This document shows, in pieces, positions 48,702 to 60,000 of a stretch of DNA of 60,000 nucleotides. How positions within the stretch are numbered: position 1 is the stretch's first letter; every line of letters starts with the position of its first letter. The notes below the pieces were generated by a model. That model did not search any database. It was not told the DNA's origin and saw only the letters and a list, made by a program, of their open reading frames with translations. The stretch covers positions 199,590 to 259,589 of the forward strand of contig NW_019775473.1 of NCBI RefSeq assembly GCF_001039355.2, given 5' to 3'. This DNA comes from Lingula anatina. Taxonomy: Eukaryota > Brachiopoda > Lingulata > Lingulida > Lingulidae. A program made the position numbers and the translations under genes.

Positions 48702-50198
48702 GCAGTTATGATCTTCTGGAAGCAACGTGCCTTGCTAAGACAAGCTTATTGTCGTTGGCATTGTATTATTTGTACTCTCAAGCATTAGAAAATATCCAAA
48801 TAATATAATTAGACTATTACAATGCCAAAAATCCAGCCATATATTGATAAACCGGTGAAAACCAGCGATCTTTTTAGTATATTTGTAGATCGATGCATAG
48901 TAGGCCTACATGTGTATGAGTATACTGCACACTTTGTTAGTAGGCCTACTATACTACGAGTAGTGGATCTACTGATTTCTACTGTTTTCTTTGATAAGTA
49001 ATATCTTATTCAGTGTGAAAATGTATTGATAGGCCTAAATCCAGAGGTGAGTGATATTTAATGATGCCAAACAGTTCCATTTAGTGGCAGCCAACTGCTG
49101 CCCGATGTCTGACTTCTTGTCTATTATTTTAACGTTTTAATCGCCCAAGAATATTAACTGTATTGAACAATTAAATATATATTTATATTTAATGAAGAAT
49201 TCTAAAAAAAAGAACACGGCACGAATCTATTGTTTTATTCACAAGTGGATATTTAATTTAGTTATAGTTCTGATTATATACATAAAAACAATGCACTAGC
49301 TGTACAAATATGATGGATCCCAGTTGAATGTTATATACATGTAGGCCTACTTGTACACATATGTATACTCGTATCATTCGTCGCATCTCGTGTGATTCCG
49401 TTACACGCATTATTGACGAAATGAAATTCGGGATCATCCGAGTATGGCTGAAGGCAGGTAGATAAACAATAAAAGCATCGTTTATGGTTGTGGATTCATA
49501 CTTAACGAGTGTTTTAAGGGAATATTCTAGTAATGCAGGGTGATTTTATTATATTTCATGCTTTATTTTACTCTATTCACGAGAGAAAGACGAGCACTAT
49601 ACCCTAATATATAGTAATGTTCAGGTATACTACCATATGGATAGATGGTACATGTACAGGTAAAAGTTAACCTGAGTAATAATCTTAAGACTAAATTAAA
49701 CTTGTTCTATAAATTTCACCTCGGTATTTGATTTTTACTATTTGGTTTCTGCTGTCGTTTCAGAATAGCTCTAAAGGGATATTACATGTAATTCTGATAA
49801 ATTCCGTTAGTAAAACTGGCTATTTCGGTGTATCGACAAGTATGAACACTTCAGAATCTTTCCAGTCTGATCCAGGTAGAGATTGAATAAATTGCCTTCT
49901 GTTATCAGGCGCATCTCAAATGGTATACAAAACTAAAGTACAGGCAATTTTGTAACATACCACTAGTGCACTCTGAAAATTGCATACTAGGATAAGAATA
50001 AACAGGCTTTACCTTCTAGTGACTGAAGCACCTGTGTATCGTACGTCTGCCTCTAAGTTCGTGGTCTCAACCATGCCAAGCCAATTTAATATGTTATTCC
50101 CAGTGCAGATATTTTGACAAGGATTCTTATTCATACAAAAGTTCAAGAGATGAAATGTATTTGACAAAAAAAATTTTGAAATAACACGAAAGAGAGCA
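48702..50198. other. Intergenic, left part of the tandem unit of gene I
   Basis: No coding exon. From about 49380 it aligns with 56628 onward: shared CGCATTATTGACGAAATGAAA, CGAGTGTTT..AG..AATATTCTAG-type segments, and AAGTTCGTGGTCTCAACC. These shared blocks may be 3' UTR of genes I and J or simply duplicated flank. Confidence 0.55.
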
Positions 50199-50420
50199 GG
50201 GCTCCGTATCTCGAAAGGTTCGCTATGTTGCACACGTGCGCAAGTGTCTCGATTCCATAACCGATTCTATTTCGAGATACGGGGCCATGGAATCGAGACG
50301 CTTGCGCACGTGCTAAAGTGTCTCGATTCCATGGCCCCGTATCTCGAAATAGAATCGGTTATGGAATCGAGACACTTGCGCACGTGCGCAACATAGCGAA
50401 CCTTTCGAGATACGGAGCCC
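50199..50420. repeat. 222-bp nested foldback
   Basis: Arms 50199-50299 and 50320-50420 are 101 bases each, with one mismatch seen (CACACGTG versus CGCACGTG), separated by a 20-base spacer. Each arm holds its own inverted repeat (CTCGATTCCAT and ATGGAATCGAG), so four copies alternate in orientation. It is 3' of gene I and absent at the equivalent place beside gene J. Confidence 0.9.
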
Positions 50421-50759
50421 AGGACAATCACTAAGTCATTGCGAAGTTTCAAGGTGATTCCGCTTCGGCTTTTGGCCACAACTCTTTATCCGTTTTCAGG
50501 TCAAATATTGCCCTGAAAAGCAAATGAATAAATAAATATGAATAAAGGATTAAATATGTCGTATTACTTTGGAATATTAAAGACGTGAAATGTGTCTAAA
50601 TTTGTTGTTTAACGAAAATGGTTATTTCGTTTCACGTTTAACAGTCATAGAGTGAAATGCTTCTCAATTACTAATCACATACCTTAAAGAAATATCGCCA
50701 TGGAAAAACACAAAAATTCTCACTTACCAGAAAAAGCATCAAATAGCAGACGATTTTAT

Positions 50760-53700
50760 TTAGGGACACATTTTTTTGAGCAATGCGTCAAAAGCTCTCC
50801 TGAAGATCGAAGACACACGGTTCCTGTCGAATGATTTGCATATAGCTGGGGTTGGAACGACGGCTGTAAGAAAAAGGAACTAATAGACTGAAATTCTGTT
50901 GATTGTAATATCAGTGAAAAGGTTGATGTCCCAAATTAATTTTGAAATTAATATTTGACCAAGCTTATGTTTATTTTTTCAGCTAGCTAATCAGGTAAAT
51001 CCCATGGATATTAGGGGAGACCGGGGCTAGTTGGACCCCGGGGTAAGTTGGCCCCCCGTCAATTTATGAAAAAGTAGCTACGAGGTAAAATAATTGGCCA
51101 CATACTCTTGCAAAGTGACCGTAGCCTACAATGCTAAGGAAGTGTCGGACGTTAAAAAATTTTACTTAAGCGGTAAGTAGAAGTAAACGATTTTTGCACC
51201 TAAAAGTAATTTTGTTTAAGAGATTTAAAAATCTATTTTCATAGGCTTTTGATCGAATATTAGATATGTATAGGGCATCAAACTGAAGCTCATTGTTTCA
51301 AGTTTCGCAGAGATGTATCATCGTTGCTCATTCTAGCACCAGAAATGGCTACCATCCTTTAAAATAAATAATGTGCACCCAGGGCTAGTTGGCCCCTTTG
51401 ACTCGGGGCAAGTGTGACCCTAATATTACCCACAAACCTTTGCGCGCAACGCTGTTTGAAATAAACAAGTTGGTGAAATTGACAAAGCTTGCCGGTGTCT
51501 ATTACCGTCTGATTGATTTTTTAAATTTTCTCTCTGGTGTCTTTTTGAAAATTTATATTAGAAATATTCTGTTAACTGTAAGTATTAAAAAGCAAATCCA
51601 TTGTACTTTCCGTAGAAAAACATTTATTTTGCCTTAATTCATTGTAAGGGGATTCCCATTGTATTTATAGTGTTATATGTGGCCCCAAGGGGATTTTCTA
51701 CCCCTCCCTAGCTAGAGACCATTGTTGAAACAAAATCGATGGTTTAAAACTGAATTTGTTACTTTTTTGTTACTTTCTTTTAAAAAGAAAATTAATTATT
51801 CGTTTTCATTCATTAAAAACATTCTTTATACCATTATTTATTTATTCTTAATTAAAACAAAACACATTTTATTGATAGATATTTTGGTTCTTGCAACACA
51901 TACCCCCCCCCCCCCCCAACAATGTGACGTACGGAAACCTCAATAAATCTGCCTCATTTGAACTGTTTATTCATCAAAGACTCTCAAAAATCAATTAAAT
52001 AAATTAAAAATTTATAAAAATGTATTTCAAGGCGTTTACATGGGATATATACTTCATTTTCGTATAGGGGGGCCAACTTGCCCCGACCCTGGGGCCAACT
52101 TGCCCCATGGCGGGGCAAGTTGGCCCCCCTGACGTCAACTGCGTTTTTTGTCAAATTGTGAGCCACCTGGCATTATATTTGAAAAATAATGACGTTGCAT
52201 ACGTAGCTTAGTTCATGGGGCTTACTTTGAAACCGGTTTTGTTACTCTAACCCACTCCTAGTTGGCTCTACAAGGCCAAAAGTGTCTAACTGGGCCAACT
52301 AGCCCCGGTCTCCCCTAATTGAGATCATGGGTTTCAAGCAACGTATGCAATTTTCTTTGGCTTGACCAATTTACCACGCTTAACAGATAAAATTGAGAAG
52401 AGGAAGACGAAAAAGAAAAGAAGAAAATGATGAGAGAAAGTATTAATTGGCTGAAATTGACTCTCCACAAACCTGGTGTTTTACAAGAATCTGGCCCCTC
52501 TGCAAAATGTTTCTTTTTGTCCACCAATGTGTTTGAGCTCTTCACTTTATAACAGAAGCATGGGAACCTTTTCGTGAGAACCTCAAATTTGATGTTGAGT
52601 TTGTAGAACAGCTTGTTTCCATCTGGTCCTGGTTGGCCGTCATCATACATAGAATTGTATCTATAACAAAACGAGTTGTTGCTTGTTCAGTATATTTTCT
52701 TAAAATACGAACGCCCAAGATATATTTAAATCTAGGTAAATAAAAATTGAAAAATAAATACTTGAGTAAATAAAAAAAGATGAAATAAATAAAGACTTCA
52801 AATGTTAACTCTAAGGAATTAGGAGAGACAAAAACTTTTCTATTTTTACTTTACAAAAAGTAATCTATGTATAATCAAACTATAAAACTATTAAGTCAAT
52901 AGGCCTACAACATAAGGAGGAATTTCCTTGATGTAAAAAACGCAGCTAAAGTCATGACATGCTCTTCCGTAATAATTATTCATCATGATGACAACATTAG
53001 AACTAAAGCTATTGTTCATCTTCTCACGTCATATAAACGCACCTGTTTCGCTGTAAAGGGTTGTCCTGTGGTTTAGTACAGTCGTATCTGAGAAGGAAAT
53101 CGAACTTCAGTTTAGCTTTAGCTAGTCGCAGTCCGATGAGTCTGACGGCAGCAGAGGCGACCTCTGTGGTCGACTGCATCTTTAGTACACCTTCACTCTC
53201 TCTGTTGTCGATGGGTATCTCAATTGGATTCAGCTTGATCTAAAATACGCAAATATATATTTCTATACGTTTTAGACATAAATTTAAATGCATATTTACA
53301 CCCCATTTCCATAGATTATATCGACCTACTTTAGATCGACCTAACTCCCTGGGGGTTCACGCTAAATAGCTGTCAGCCGGGCGGACACGAAAGTTAATTA
53401 CCCCCTTACAGCTTGTAGAAGGCGGGACGGACAATTAAGTCGGATTATCTGAAAGTAATCTAGTGAGACTCCCCGCGGGGATAGATCGATCTAAAATCTA
53501 TGGGAATAGAGCCTATGGCTAGACTATTTCATATTTCTCATTAATTCATTCACATGCGTACTCACGCACTTAATTTATATAATTCTGTATTCAATTGTCC
53601 TACTTGTTATACATACTGTGATTTTCAACAGCGCTGAAGCAAGTTGAACTTTAAACACCAAAATGTAGCTTTAGGCCTATGTTTGCAGCTTAACTTACGT

Positions 53701-53790
53701 ACCAAAAACAATGACTGATGAAAATAAATTGTTAGAGACAGATTGAAAAGTCAACTGTAAGAGTTTAATAATACCAAGTAATAATACAGT

Positions 53791-53833
<43 letters not shown>

Positions 53834-55043
53834 CATTGATTGTGACAATTGGTTCCATTATTTTAAAAAGGCAACGAAAGCACAGTTATAATTTTTTCCT
53901 TACTTTCAATAGTCTAGCAATGCCGCTAAGTCTAAAGTCGGCATCCAGATCAATCCGAATCTTCCAAGGGTTCTTGCAGAAGGTGAACTTTGCCCTAGGG
54001 TTTCTCACCATATCTGAAGCTAATTGTGGAATGGGGCAGAAATCCGGACTCGTGCAACAATTCCCGGTACAGCTGGTAGGCAGGCAGCTCAGAATCTGCA
54101 TCACCTGGTCCAGTGAGCCGAGGGCCTTGACGACGGCATCGGGGATGTTCCCCGTGCGCATTAGCCGTTCCACGCGCTGCCGGATTGCATTCACGTCGAT
54201 CTGGCGCTTCTCCCGAATTGCTGAAATGAAAATCGATACTGATATGACCTCTTCTGTTACTTTGTTCCTAGAAAAAAATACATACCGTAATGCCTTTGCT
54301 CTTGAATATTCTATTCCTTATGCTTTCAGGGCTGTTAATTGGAAAACAGTTGTAATAATTTTTTTTATTACTTTCATTTATTTATTTATCTGCTTATTTA
54401 TTCATTTACTTTTGTACAACAATATCAGTGAATACGATGAAAATTCTATCAGAAAAAACAAAGCAAGGCCTCTTTTTAAAGTTACTTTTAAGCGTGTAAA
54501 TTGTGCTCTGCCACTTTAAATAAAATGAACACAGACTGCCTGAACCTTTGGCTTAATGAGATCACGCCTTACTCGACCTCTTTTCTTAACAGTCTATACG
54601 TTATATATTATCTCCTGTAGTTGTTAATTCTTGCAGCCCAAACCTTACCATTCACTGAGGTGTCATGTTTTAGTTTATATAACTGTAAAATGATCTGTCT
54701 GAATTTAAATTCGACTCTAGACATAAATTAAAAAGTAAATGTAGACAACAAAAAGTAAAAAGAGACAAGAGGTCGATCATACATAGCAACTTCTCCGCTC
54801 TTCGCAAGAGGTTTGTACATTTTATTTATCCTTATTTTAATTCTATTTTCATTTACTTTTTGGAACATGCATGAAGTCAAAGCAACGTACGGCTTAATGA
54901 CGTTTTCTTTTGGCTGTGACAACAACCTGCCCCCTTAATTTGATACTTTTAAAGTATATAAACATAAGCTTACCTAATTCTGATGCCGTGCATATAGCAA
55001 CTACAGATACAAGGCAAAGTAATATCCCACATAAACGACCCAT
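50760..55043 (-). CDS. Secreted 12-cysteine protein I, unrecognised family
   Basis: Exons in coding order: 54974-55043, 53904-54220, 53043-53239, 52473-52660, 50760-50863 (phases 1,0,2,1); 291 residues. A signal peptide (MGRLCGILLCLVSVVAICTA) is followed by a short pro-segment ending REKR, a furin-type R-x-K-R site, then mature QIDVNAIRQRVERLM. Twelve mature cysteines: SCLPTSC, GNCC, PDFC, TFCKNP, YDCTKP, FPCFCYK, DSCKTP, AICKSF, KMCP. A Gly/Asp-rich loop (YDDGQPGPDGNKLFY) lies in exon 4. I do not recognise the family. A processed secreted protein with up to six disulfides is inferred. Exons 2-4 have exactly the same lengths as in paralogue J. Intron 4 is enlarged by a 1.3-kb element and intron 2 by a MITE. 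Confidence 0.8.
51011..52318. mobile_element. 1.3-kb terminal-inverted-repeat element in intron 4 of gene I
   Basis: The left end starts TTAGGGGAGACCGGGGCTAG. The right end is its reverse complement over about 27 bases with one mismatch. Further copies of GGGGCAAGTTGGCCCC-type words occur inside near both ends (about 51400 and 52065-52130). No transposase frame seen. The equivalent intron in gene J is about 1.3 kb shorter, which fits the insertion length. Confidence 0.8.
53303..53509. mobile_element. Foldback MITE, GATCGAT family, copy 3
   Basis: Left end CCCATTTCCATAGATT and on to TTTAGATCGACCTAACTCC. The right end, reverse-complemented, reads TTCCCATAGATTTTAGATCG. The centre has TTAATTACCCCCTTACAGC, close to the copy at 36150. 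It lies in intron 2 of gene I; the paralogous intron of gene J is about 200 bases shorter. Confidence 0.65.
53792..53830. repeat. (TAA)n microsatellite
   Basis: Thirteen TAA units in intron 2 of gene I. Confidence 0.95.
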
Positions 55044-55120
55044 CTTCTCTTCAGAGGTTAAATTTGTTGTCGCCTCTGCTGAACCACGGAACAAAATAAT
55101 GCGTTTATTGCCCCGTTCTT

Positions 55121-55128
55121 TATTTATA
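55121..55128 (-). promoter_or_regulatory. TATA box of gene I
   Basis: TATAAATA on the minus strand, 78 bases upstream of the ATG at 55043, the same octamer and spacing as gene G. Confidence 0.55.
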
Positions 55129-55753
55129 TCCTTCCCTACACGGAACAGCACCAGATGTAATAAAACTGATTTGACCACAAGACAGGATGCGATGTGTAGG
55201 TAGGGCTGTTAGGATCCGGGTTGACTGAGCCGCTAACAAGTTGGCCTGGAGCAAGTGTCCCAGAACCGAAAGTCAGGTCTCGTCAACAGGTTGTTTTGTC
55301 GACACTGAAGCCCTGGTTACGGCAACTTACAGGATATGGTTATTGTGGCTTTAAGGAACGGCAGAACACTGTTAGTGTACCAAGCACGGAAAAATCTGCT
55401 AGCTTGGTGGTTGGATTTCAGATGATTTTAGCCACTTACTGCCCACCGCAAAAAAGAGGGAACAGGAGGTTATAAGGTGCCAACAGAAAAGTCTATGATT
55501 GCTCTGTATACTTCTGAAATAACAATTAACTTATTTGTCAAGTGATATGCGGGAAGAAATTTTGAATAAGCATGGCAGCTTGTAGAGATGACACGTGAGT
55601 GTAAAGCACACTTTCCCTATAAGTTGTAGCCTACATGTACATATCATTCCGACAGACCATATACCCGGTATTTATTCAACTACCATTCACCTCATTATGG
55701 TCAGAACATCCTTGAACTAAATTATCATGTAAAGTCATGCTGAGCCGTAGATT

Positions 55754-55801
<48 letters not shown>

Positions 55802-57631
55802 CGGGGGAACGGTTGTCGTGAAAATCTCAATATGTTTCCCTGTGTGACTTGACAGATAGTCCCCATGATAGAGAGTGCGGATCCCATTAATTTGCACAGG
55901 TCTTGACCCACTTACGTCAGGCTAACCCTAACCGGTATAATTAAAAGGAGGGTGGACTCTCTGTTACACGGACTTTCAGTTTCGTCACACAGGCTTAACT
56001 CAGTAACGCGGATTTTCATCCGTCACAATACAACACACTCGGCATTTCAACATAAGGCTGTGCAAAATATATTGAAATTACACCGAGTAATGAAACAATG
56101 CTTTTACATGATCACGAATTTTGACGATTTTCGAATGGTGGAGAGGCAATCACATGAGGCCAATTAGTTCAATGAGATGACCTCCATACTGGAGCTCAAA
56201 AGCCACTGAATGAACTAAATACGATATCAAGAAGTTGTCAGCGTGTCTTTATTATTTTCAATTATCTTTCCCAGTTTTGGGCACACATGGGTGACATTTA
56301 ATGATATTTAACCTATTTCGTTGAAAATAAGAAACGTTCTATTTCTGACTTCTACTAGTTTATAATTATATACCGGGTATGTTTATGTTTTCATCGGCCA
56401 GGTTGCATACTGCACCAGCATCCCCCAATTTTATAATATTTTTTATTCAGTTTATAGCTCTTAAAGTGGACACAAGACAATCGCTTCATTCACAAGTTTA
56501 TAATTAATCTTATTACAGTTTTGAAAATATTTTATTACAAATTTGAAAATATGATATTGAAAGAATGTACTTGTTGTAAAAAGAACTCAAGCTGAATGTA
56601 ATTATATAGATTTGTGTAAATATTATTGGTCATTCCGTCGATCGCATTATTGACGAAATGAAACCGGGAATCTTTCAAGCTTCGCCAAATGCAAGTGCAA
56701 ACTCCGTGTGCTATAAAATCATCACGGCATTGTTTTTCATGGTCATTCAAACCGAGTGTTTAAAGCAAGTATTCTAGAAATGCCGGGGTGTTTTTATTTC
56801 ATTTCCTATTTTATTTCAACTTAATACACAAGAGAATGACACACACATAAATAATATATTACAGTACATAAAGATGGTACAAAATAATCTTAGCAATATA
56901 ATCTTATGACAAAATTAATTTGAAGGAAACCTTTTTCTTATAAAAATTAACTTCAGACATCTTATTTCTACATATCTGGAAGTCGGTACAAATGATGTTA
57001 ATTCCGATGTATTTCGTTTATACAACTGGCTATATCGGTGTATCGACCAGTAAGCTCTTCTTTTGTACTGTTTAGAATGTCATCCAGGAATCAGATCCAG
57101 GCGGGATTTTTCTGAGCAAGATCTGAATGTTTAAGGCACCTGTTGGATTGCCTCCAAGTTCGTGGTCTCAACCGCTAGTGAGCAAAATTGATATCATTCT
57201 CAGCACCTTGCACTGTTATGCATAAAAAGTTCCATAAATGAAATGTATTTGACAGTAAATTAGCTAAAAAAAGTCTTCGTGGAGTTTTATCCTGATTTCG
57301 CTCCGGCTTTCGGCATCATTATTTTGGTCGTCGTTTTCAGGTAAAATATTGCTCTGAAAATATAAATAAATAAATAAATAATGCAGTGAACAAATAAATA
57401 AAGCATTCGGTATGTTGTTGAACTGTGTTATATTGAAGACTTTCAAATGTGTCTAAATCTGAAGTTATTTTTCAAAAAATAATCATTCAAAAAATAATCA
57501 TTCATGTTTAGCGTCGCAATAATGAAACAGTTCACAAATCGTTTTTTTTTTTCAAATAAGATCTACATACATTATATGAAATAGCTACTAACCTGAAAAG
57601 CAGTCAACCTGTAGCTACAAAATGATGATAT
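55129..57631. other. Intergenic between paralogues I and J
   Basis: No gene supported. A 44-base A run (55756-55799) is followed by CCCGGGGG. From about 56628 the sequence parallels the region 3' of gene I (49380 onward), so the tandem unit boundary lies near 56.5 kb. The 3' part may be UTR of gene J. Confidence 0.55.
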
Positions 57632-58293
57632 TTATGGGCACAATCGACGGAACTCGCCCCTGAAATCGGCCCTAGGCCTGCCAAATAAGCATCTATCTGG
57701 GGGAGGGACGACAGCTGTAATAGAAATGAAATCATATATTGCCTGGTTTTCACGCAAGAAAAAAGGGGGGGGGGGGGTATCGCAGCCCCGTGCTGTATAT
57801 TTACGATATTGCAAGGCTCAAGAGATAATAACGGCAATAGGTACAATTCAGATAAACTAGTACTTAAATATTTTTATCATCTTAAATATTTGAATAAGAA
57901 GCTGTACAGGACATAAGTATGATGTTGGGGATTTTTAAACGCGTGGAGAGTACTTTAAATTAACTGAGGATAAGATTTCTACACACCTGGTGTATTACAG
58001 GAATCAGGCCCTTCTGCAAAATGTTTCTTTTTGTCCACTAACGTTTCTGAGCTCTTCAGTTTATAACAGAAGCATGGGAACTTTTTCTTGTAGATCTCAA
58101 ATTTAATGTTGAGTTTGTAGAACAGCTTGTTTCCGTCTGGTCCTGGTTGGCCGTCATCGTACATAGAGTTGTATCTAAAACAAAACAAGTTATTGATTAT
58201 TCATTTGTTTATATAAGGAACGTATTAATTTGTACATAAATGAAATTAAATTGAATTTAAGTAGAAAGGAAACATGATAATTTATTAAATGAG

Positions 58294-58325
<32 letters not shown>

Positions 58326-59640
58326 GATAAAATGTTCATTTATTTTAAAAATTAGGATATCAAATTAGAAATTAAAAAAGAAATTAGGATAGTAAAACTG
58401 TTTTGAATTTACCTTAACTCTGCCAAAAATTACCTATGTAAAATTTATCTTAACCTATGCGTAAATGTAGACATCATTGTTAATGAAATTATGTACCTGT
58501 AGGGACGTGAGGAAGAAAATAAACATGGACTCGTGAAATGGGCTTGCAGACCAAAGCAAGACGTTAGCAAATAATTCAAATAAAAAGTAAACACAGTCAT
58601 CCATTATAGGCTTATCATTCATCCTCATGAAGAAATTGGAATCATTAAGTTATGTGAACGCACCTGTTTCGCTGCAATGGGTTGTTTCGTGGTTTAGTAC
58701 AGTCGTATCTAAGGAGAAGATCGAACTTCAGTTTAGCTTTGGCTACGCGCAGTCCGATGACTCTGACGGCAGCAGAGGCGACCTCTGTGGTCGACTGCAT
58801 CTTTAATACGCCCTCAGTCTCTCTGTTGTCGATGGGTATCTCGATAGGCTTTAGTTTGATCTACAGATACAAAAATATGTTTATTGTTAATGATTGCTTT
58901 TTAAAATCTAAATCTAAATACATAAAGACAGATTGAACGAAAATTTAATGATGCACAGACAATTTAAGTACACGTAAGGTATTTGACTGTAGTCTATTTA
59001 TTTGCCACGTAATTCTATAAAATCCCTTATTTTTAATACAAAGCGTAAAGTCCGCAGAGAGATTTCTACGTTAAGATTTCTGACCACCAATCCTGAATGT
59101 TCCATTAGTGCATTATCCATCGAAAAGTTAACAACAGTGTCCGTATTTCGAACCTATTTGTAATTTTCACCCTTGACTAAAGTTGCACGGTTCCGGACAA
59201 ATTGTACGAAGTATAAGAATAATAACAATAATGATAATAATTATCTATATATTATAGTATCACCTTTTTCAAAAGCCACGACTTAACAATCATAATATCA
59301 TATAGTATAAACCCCATTCTTACTTTCAATAGTCTTGCAATGCCGCTAAGTCGAAAGTCGGCGTCCAGATCAATGCGGATCTTCCAAGGGTTCTTACAGA
59401 AGGTGAACTTTGCCCTCGGGTTTCTTACCAACCCCGAAGCTAACTGTGGAATGGCGCAGAAATCAGGACTCGCGCAACAATTCCCGGTACATCTAGTAGG
59501 CAAGCAGCTCAGAATCTGCATCACTTGGTCCAGTGAGCCGAGGGCCTTGACGACGGCATCGGGGATGTTCCCCGTGCGCATTAGCTGTTCCACGCGCTGC
59601 CGAATTGCATCCACGTTGATCTCGCGCTTTGCTCGAACTG
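57632..59640 (-). CDS. Secreted 12-cysteine protein J, first exon outside window
   Basis: Exons visible in coding order: 59324-59640, 58664-58860, 57987-58174, 57632-57714 (phases 0,2,1; first exon entered in phase 1). Exon lengths 317, 197 and 188 equal those of gene I. The sequence opens AVRAKREINVDAIRQ, with RAKR as the furin-type site, and keeps all twelve cysteines (CLPTRC, GNCC, PDFC, TFCKNP, the exon 3 YDC, the exon 4 CFC and DSCNTP, DRC, LCP). The last exon is 21 bases shorter and its sequence has largely diverged (AVVPPPDRCLFG to RRLCP). By analogy with gene I, the signal-peptide exon should lie near 60.4 kb, beyond the window. Family not recognised. Confidence 0.78.
58293..58323. 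repeat. (TAAA)n microsatellite
   Basis: About eight TAAA units in intron 3 of gene J. Confidence 0.9.
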
Positions 59641-60000
59641 CTGAAATGAGAATCGATTTAACCTTTAAAAATAAATAAAACTTGTGCCTAGTGCCGTGAC
59701 TGTGTATTTTTTTTTCGATCCTTGTGATATTGAAACAGTTTATTTCCATTATTTATCATTCAAATTTATTTCTTTATTTATTTTCTTTCTAACAGGAAGG
59801 GAATTCGGAATACGACTTAATTTTGATATAGCGCTGTCTTTTTTAAAGTAACTTTTAAGAGTCTTGATTGTGTTTTTTCAATATGAATAAAACAAATAGA
59901 GACTGTCTAAACTTTGGGTTTATTGTAATTGCACCTAACCTGACCCCATATACCTCCAAAAATGTATCTTTCCAGCTCAGTCAAACACATACGCATTCTC
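59641..60000. other. Intron 1 of gene J
   Basis: Precedes the phase-1 acceptor (TTTCAG) of exon 2. No signal-peptide exon seen before the window ends. Confidence 0.6.

Noticed and set aside
50267-50479. 70-codon frame in the foldback
   Set aside because: Arises from the inverted arms; in the equivalent region beside gene J the frame is not conserved.
53830-54519. 229-codon plus-strand frame (and 59340-59678)
   Set aside because: Antisense shadows of exon 2 of genes I and J; the minus strand has splice sites, paralogue conservation and cysteines.
1-60000. CRISPR arrays, bacterial operons or prophage
   Set aside because: Genes have spliceosomal introns; no regularly spaced direct repeats with unique spacers were seen.

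Overview
The window is animal nuclear DNA. It is AT-rich, its genes are split by GT-AG introns, and it holds many microsatellites, foldbacks and small inverted-repeat elements, two assembly gaps (a single N at 11902 and 391 Ns at 45663-46053) and abundant TACATGTA/ACCGGTA words. A phosphonatase gene with introns, WSC-like secreted proteins and IGFBP-like plus thyroglobulin type-1 proteins point to a marine invertebrate. A mollusc or other lophotrochozoan is my best guess, but I cannot identify the species.

Region 1 (about 2.3-29 kb) is a tandemly duplicated secreted-protein neighbourhood. Three plus-strand two-exon genes encode 177-residue secreted WSC-like proteins (2542, 6394, 12397). Opposite them, five minus-strand genes encode thyroglobulin type-1 (Tg-1) proteins (8949-10403 partial, 14911-17983, 19217-21413, 22332-23690, 24596-28789). 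Two of the five carry a complete 12-cysteine IGFBP-like domain in front of the Tg-1 modules, which resembles the vertebrate IGF-binding-protein architecture. The 5.9-10.6 kb and 11.9-16.6 kb segments are near-identical copies, and the second starts exactly at the single N, so a haplotype or assembly artefact must be considered. A tRNA-Leu(CAG) lies in an intron of the last Tg gene, on the opposite strand.

Region 2 (29-34 kb) has no gene I can support; it holds a MITE and a perfect 37-bp-arm hairpin.

Region 3 (34-49 kb) has two housekeeping-type genes transcribed divergently. On the minus strand is an IkappaB/cactus-type NF-kappaB inhibitor: DSGLDS degron, Gln-rich extension, six ankyrin repeats, acidic tail. 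On the plus strand is phosphonoacetaldehyde hydrolase (phosphonatase, PhnX type), complete over six coding exons.

Region 4 (49-60 kb) holds two tandem minus-strand paralogues of a secreted 12-cysteine protein with a conserved R-x-K-R propeptide site. I do not recognise the family. The second copy runs off the window. Comparing the copies shows that a 1.3-kb inverted-repeat element, a 0.2-kb MITE and a 222-bp foldback are present only in the first. Exon boundaries were worked out by hand from splice sites, phase continuity and paralogue comparison; UTRs are not defined.
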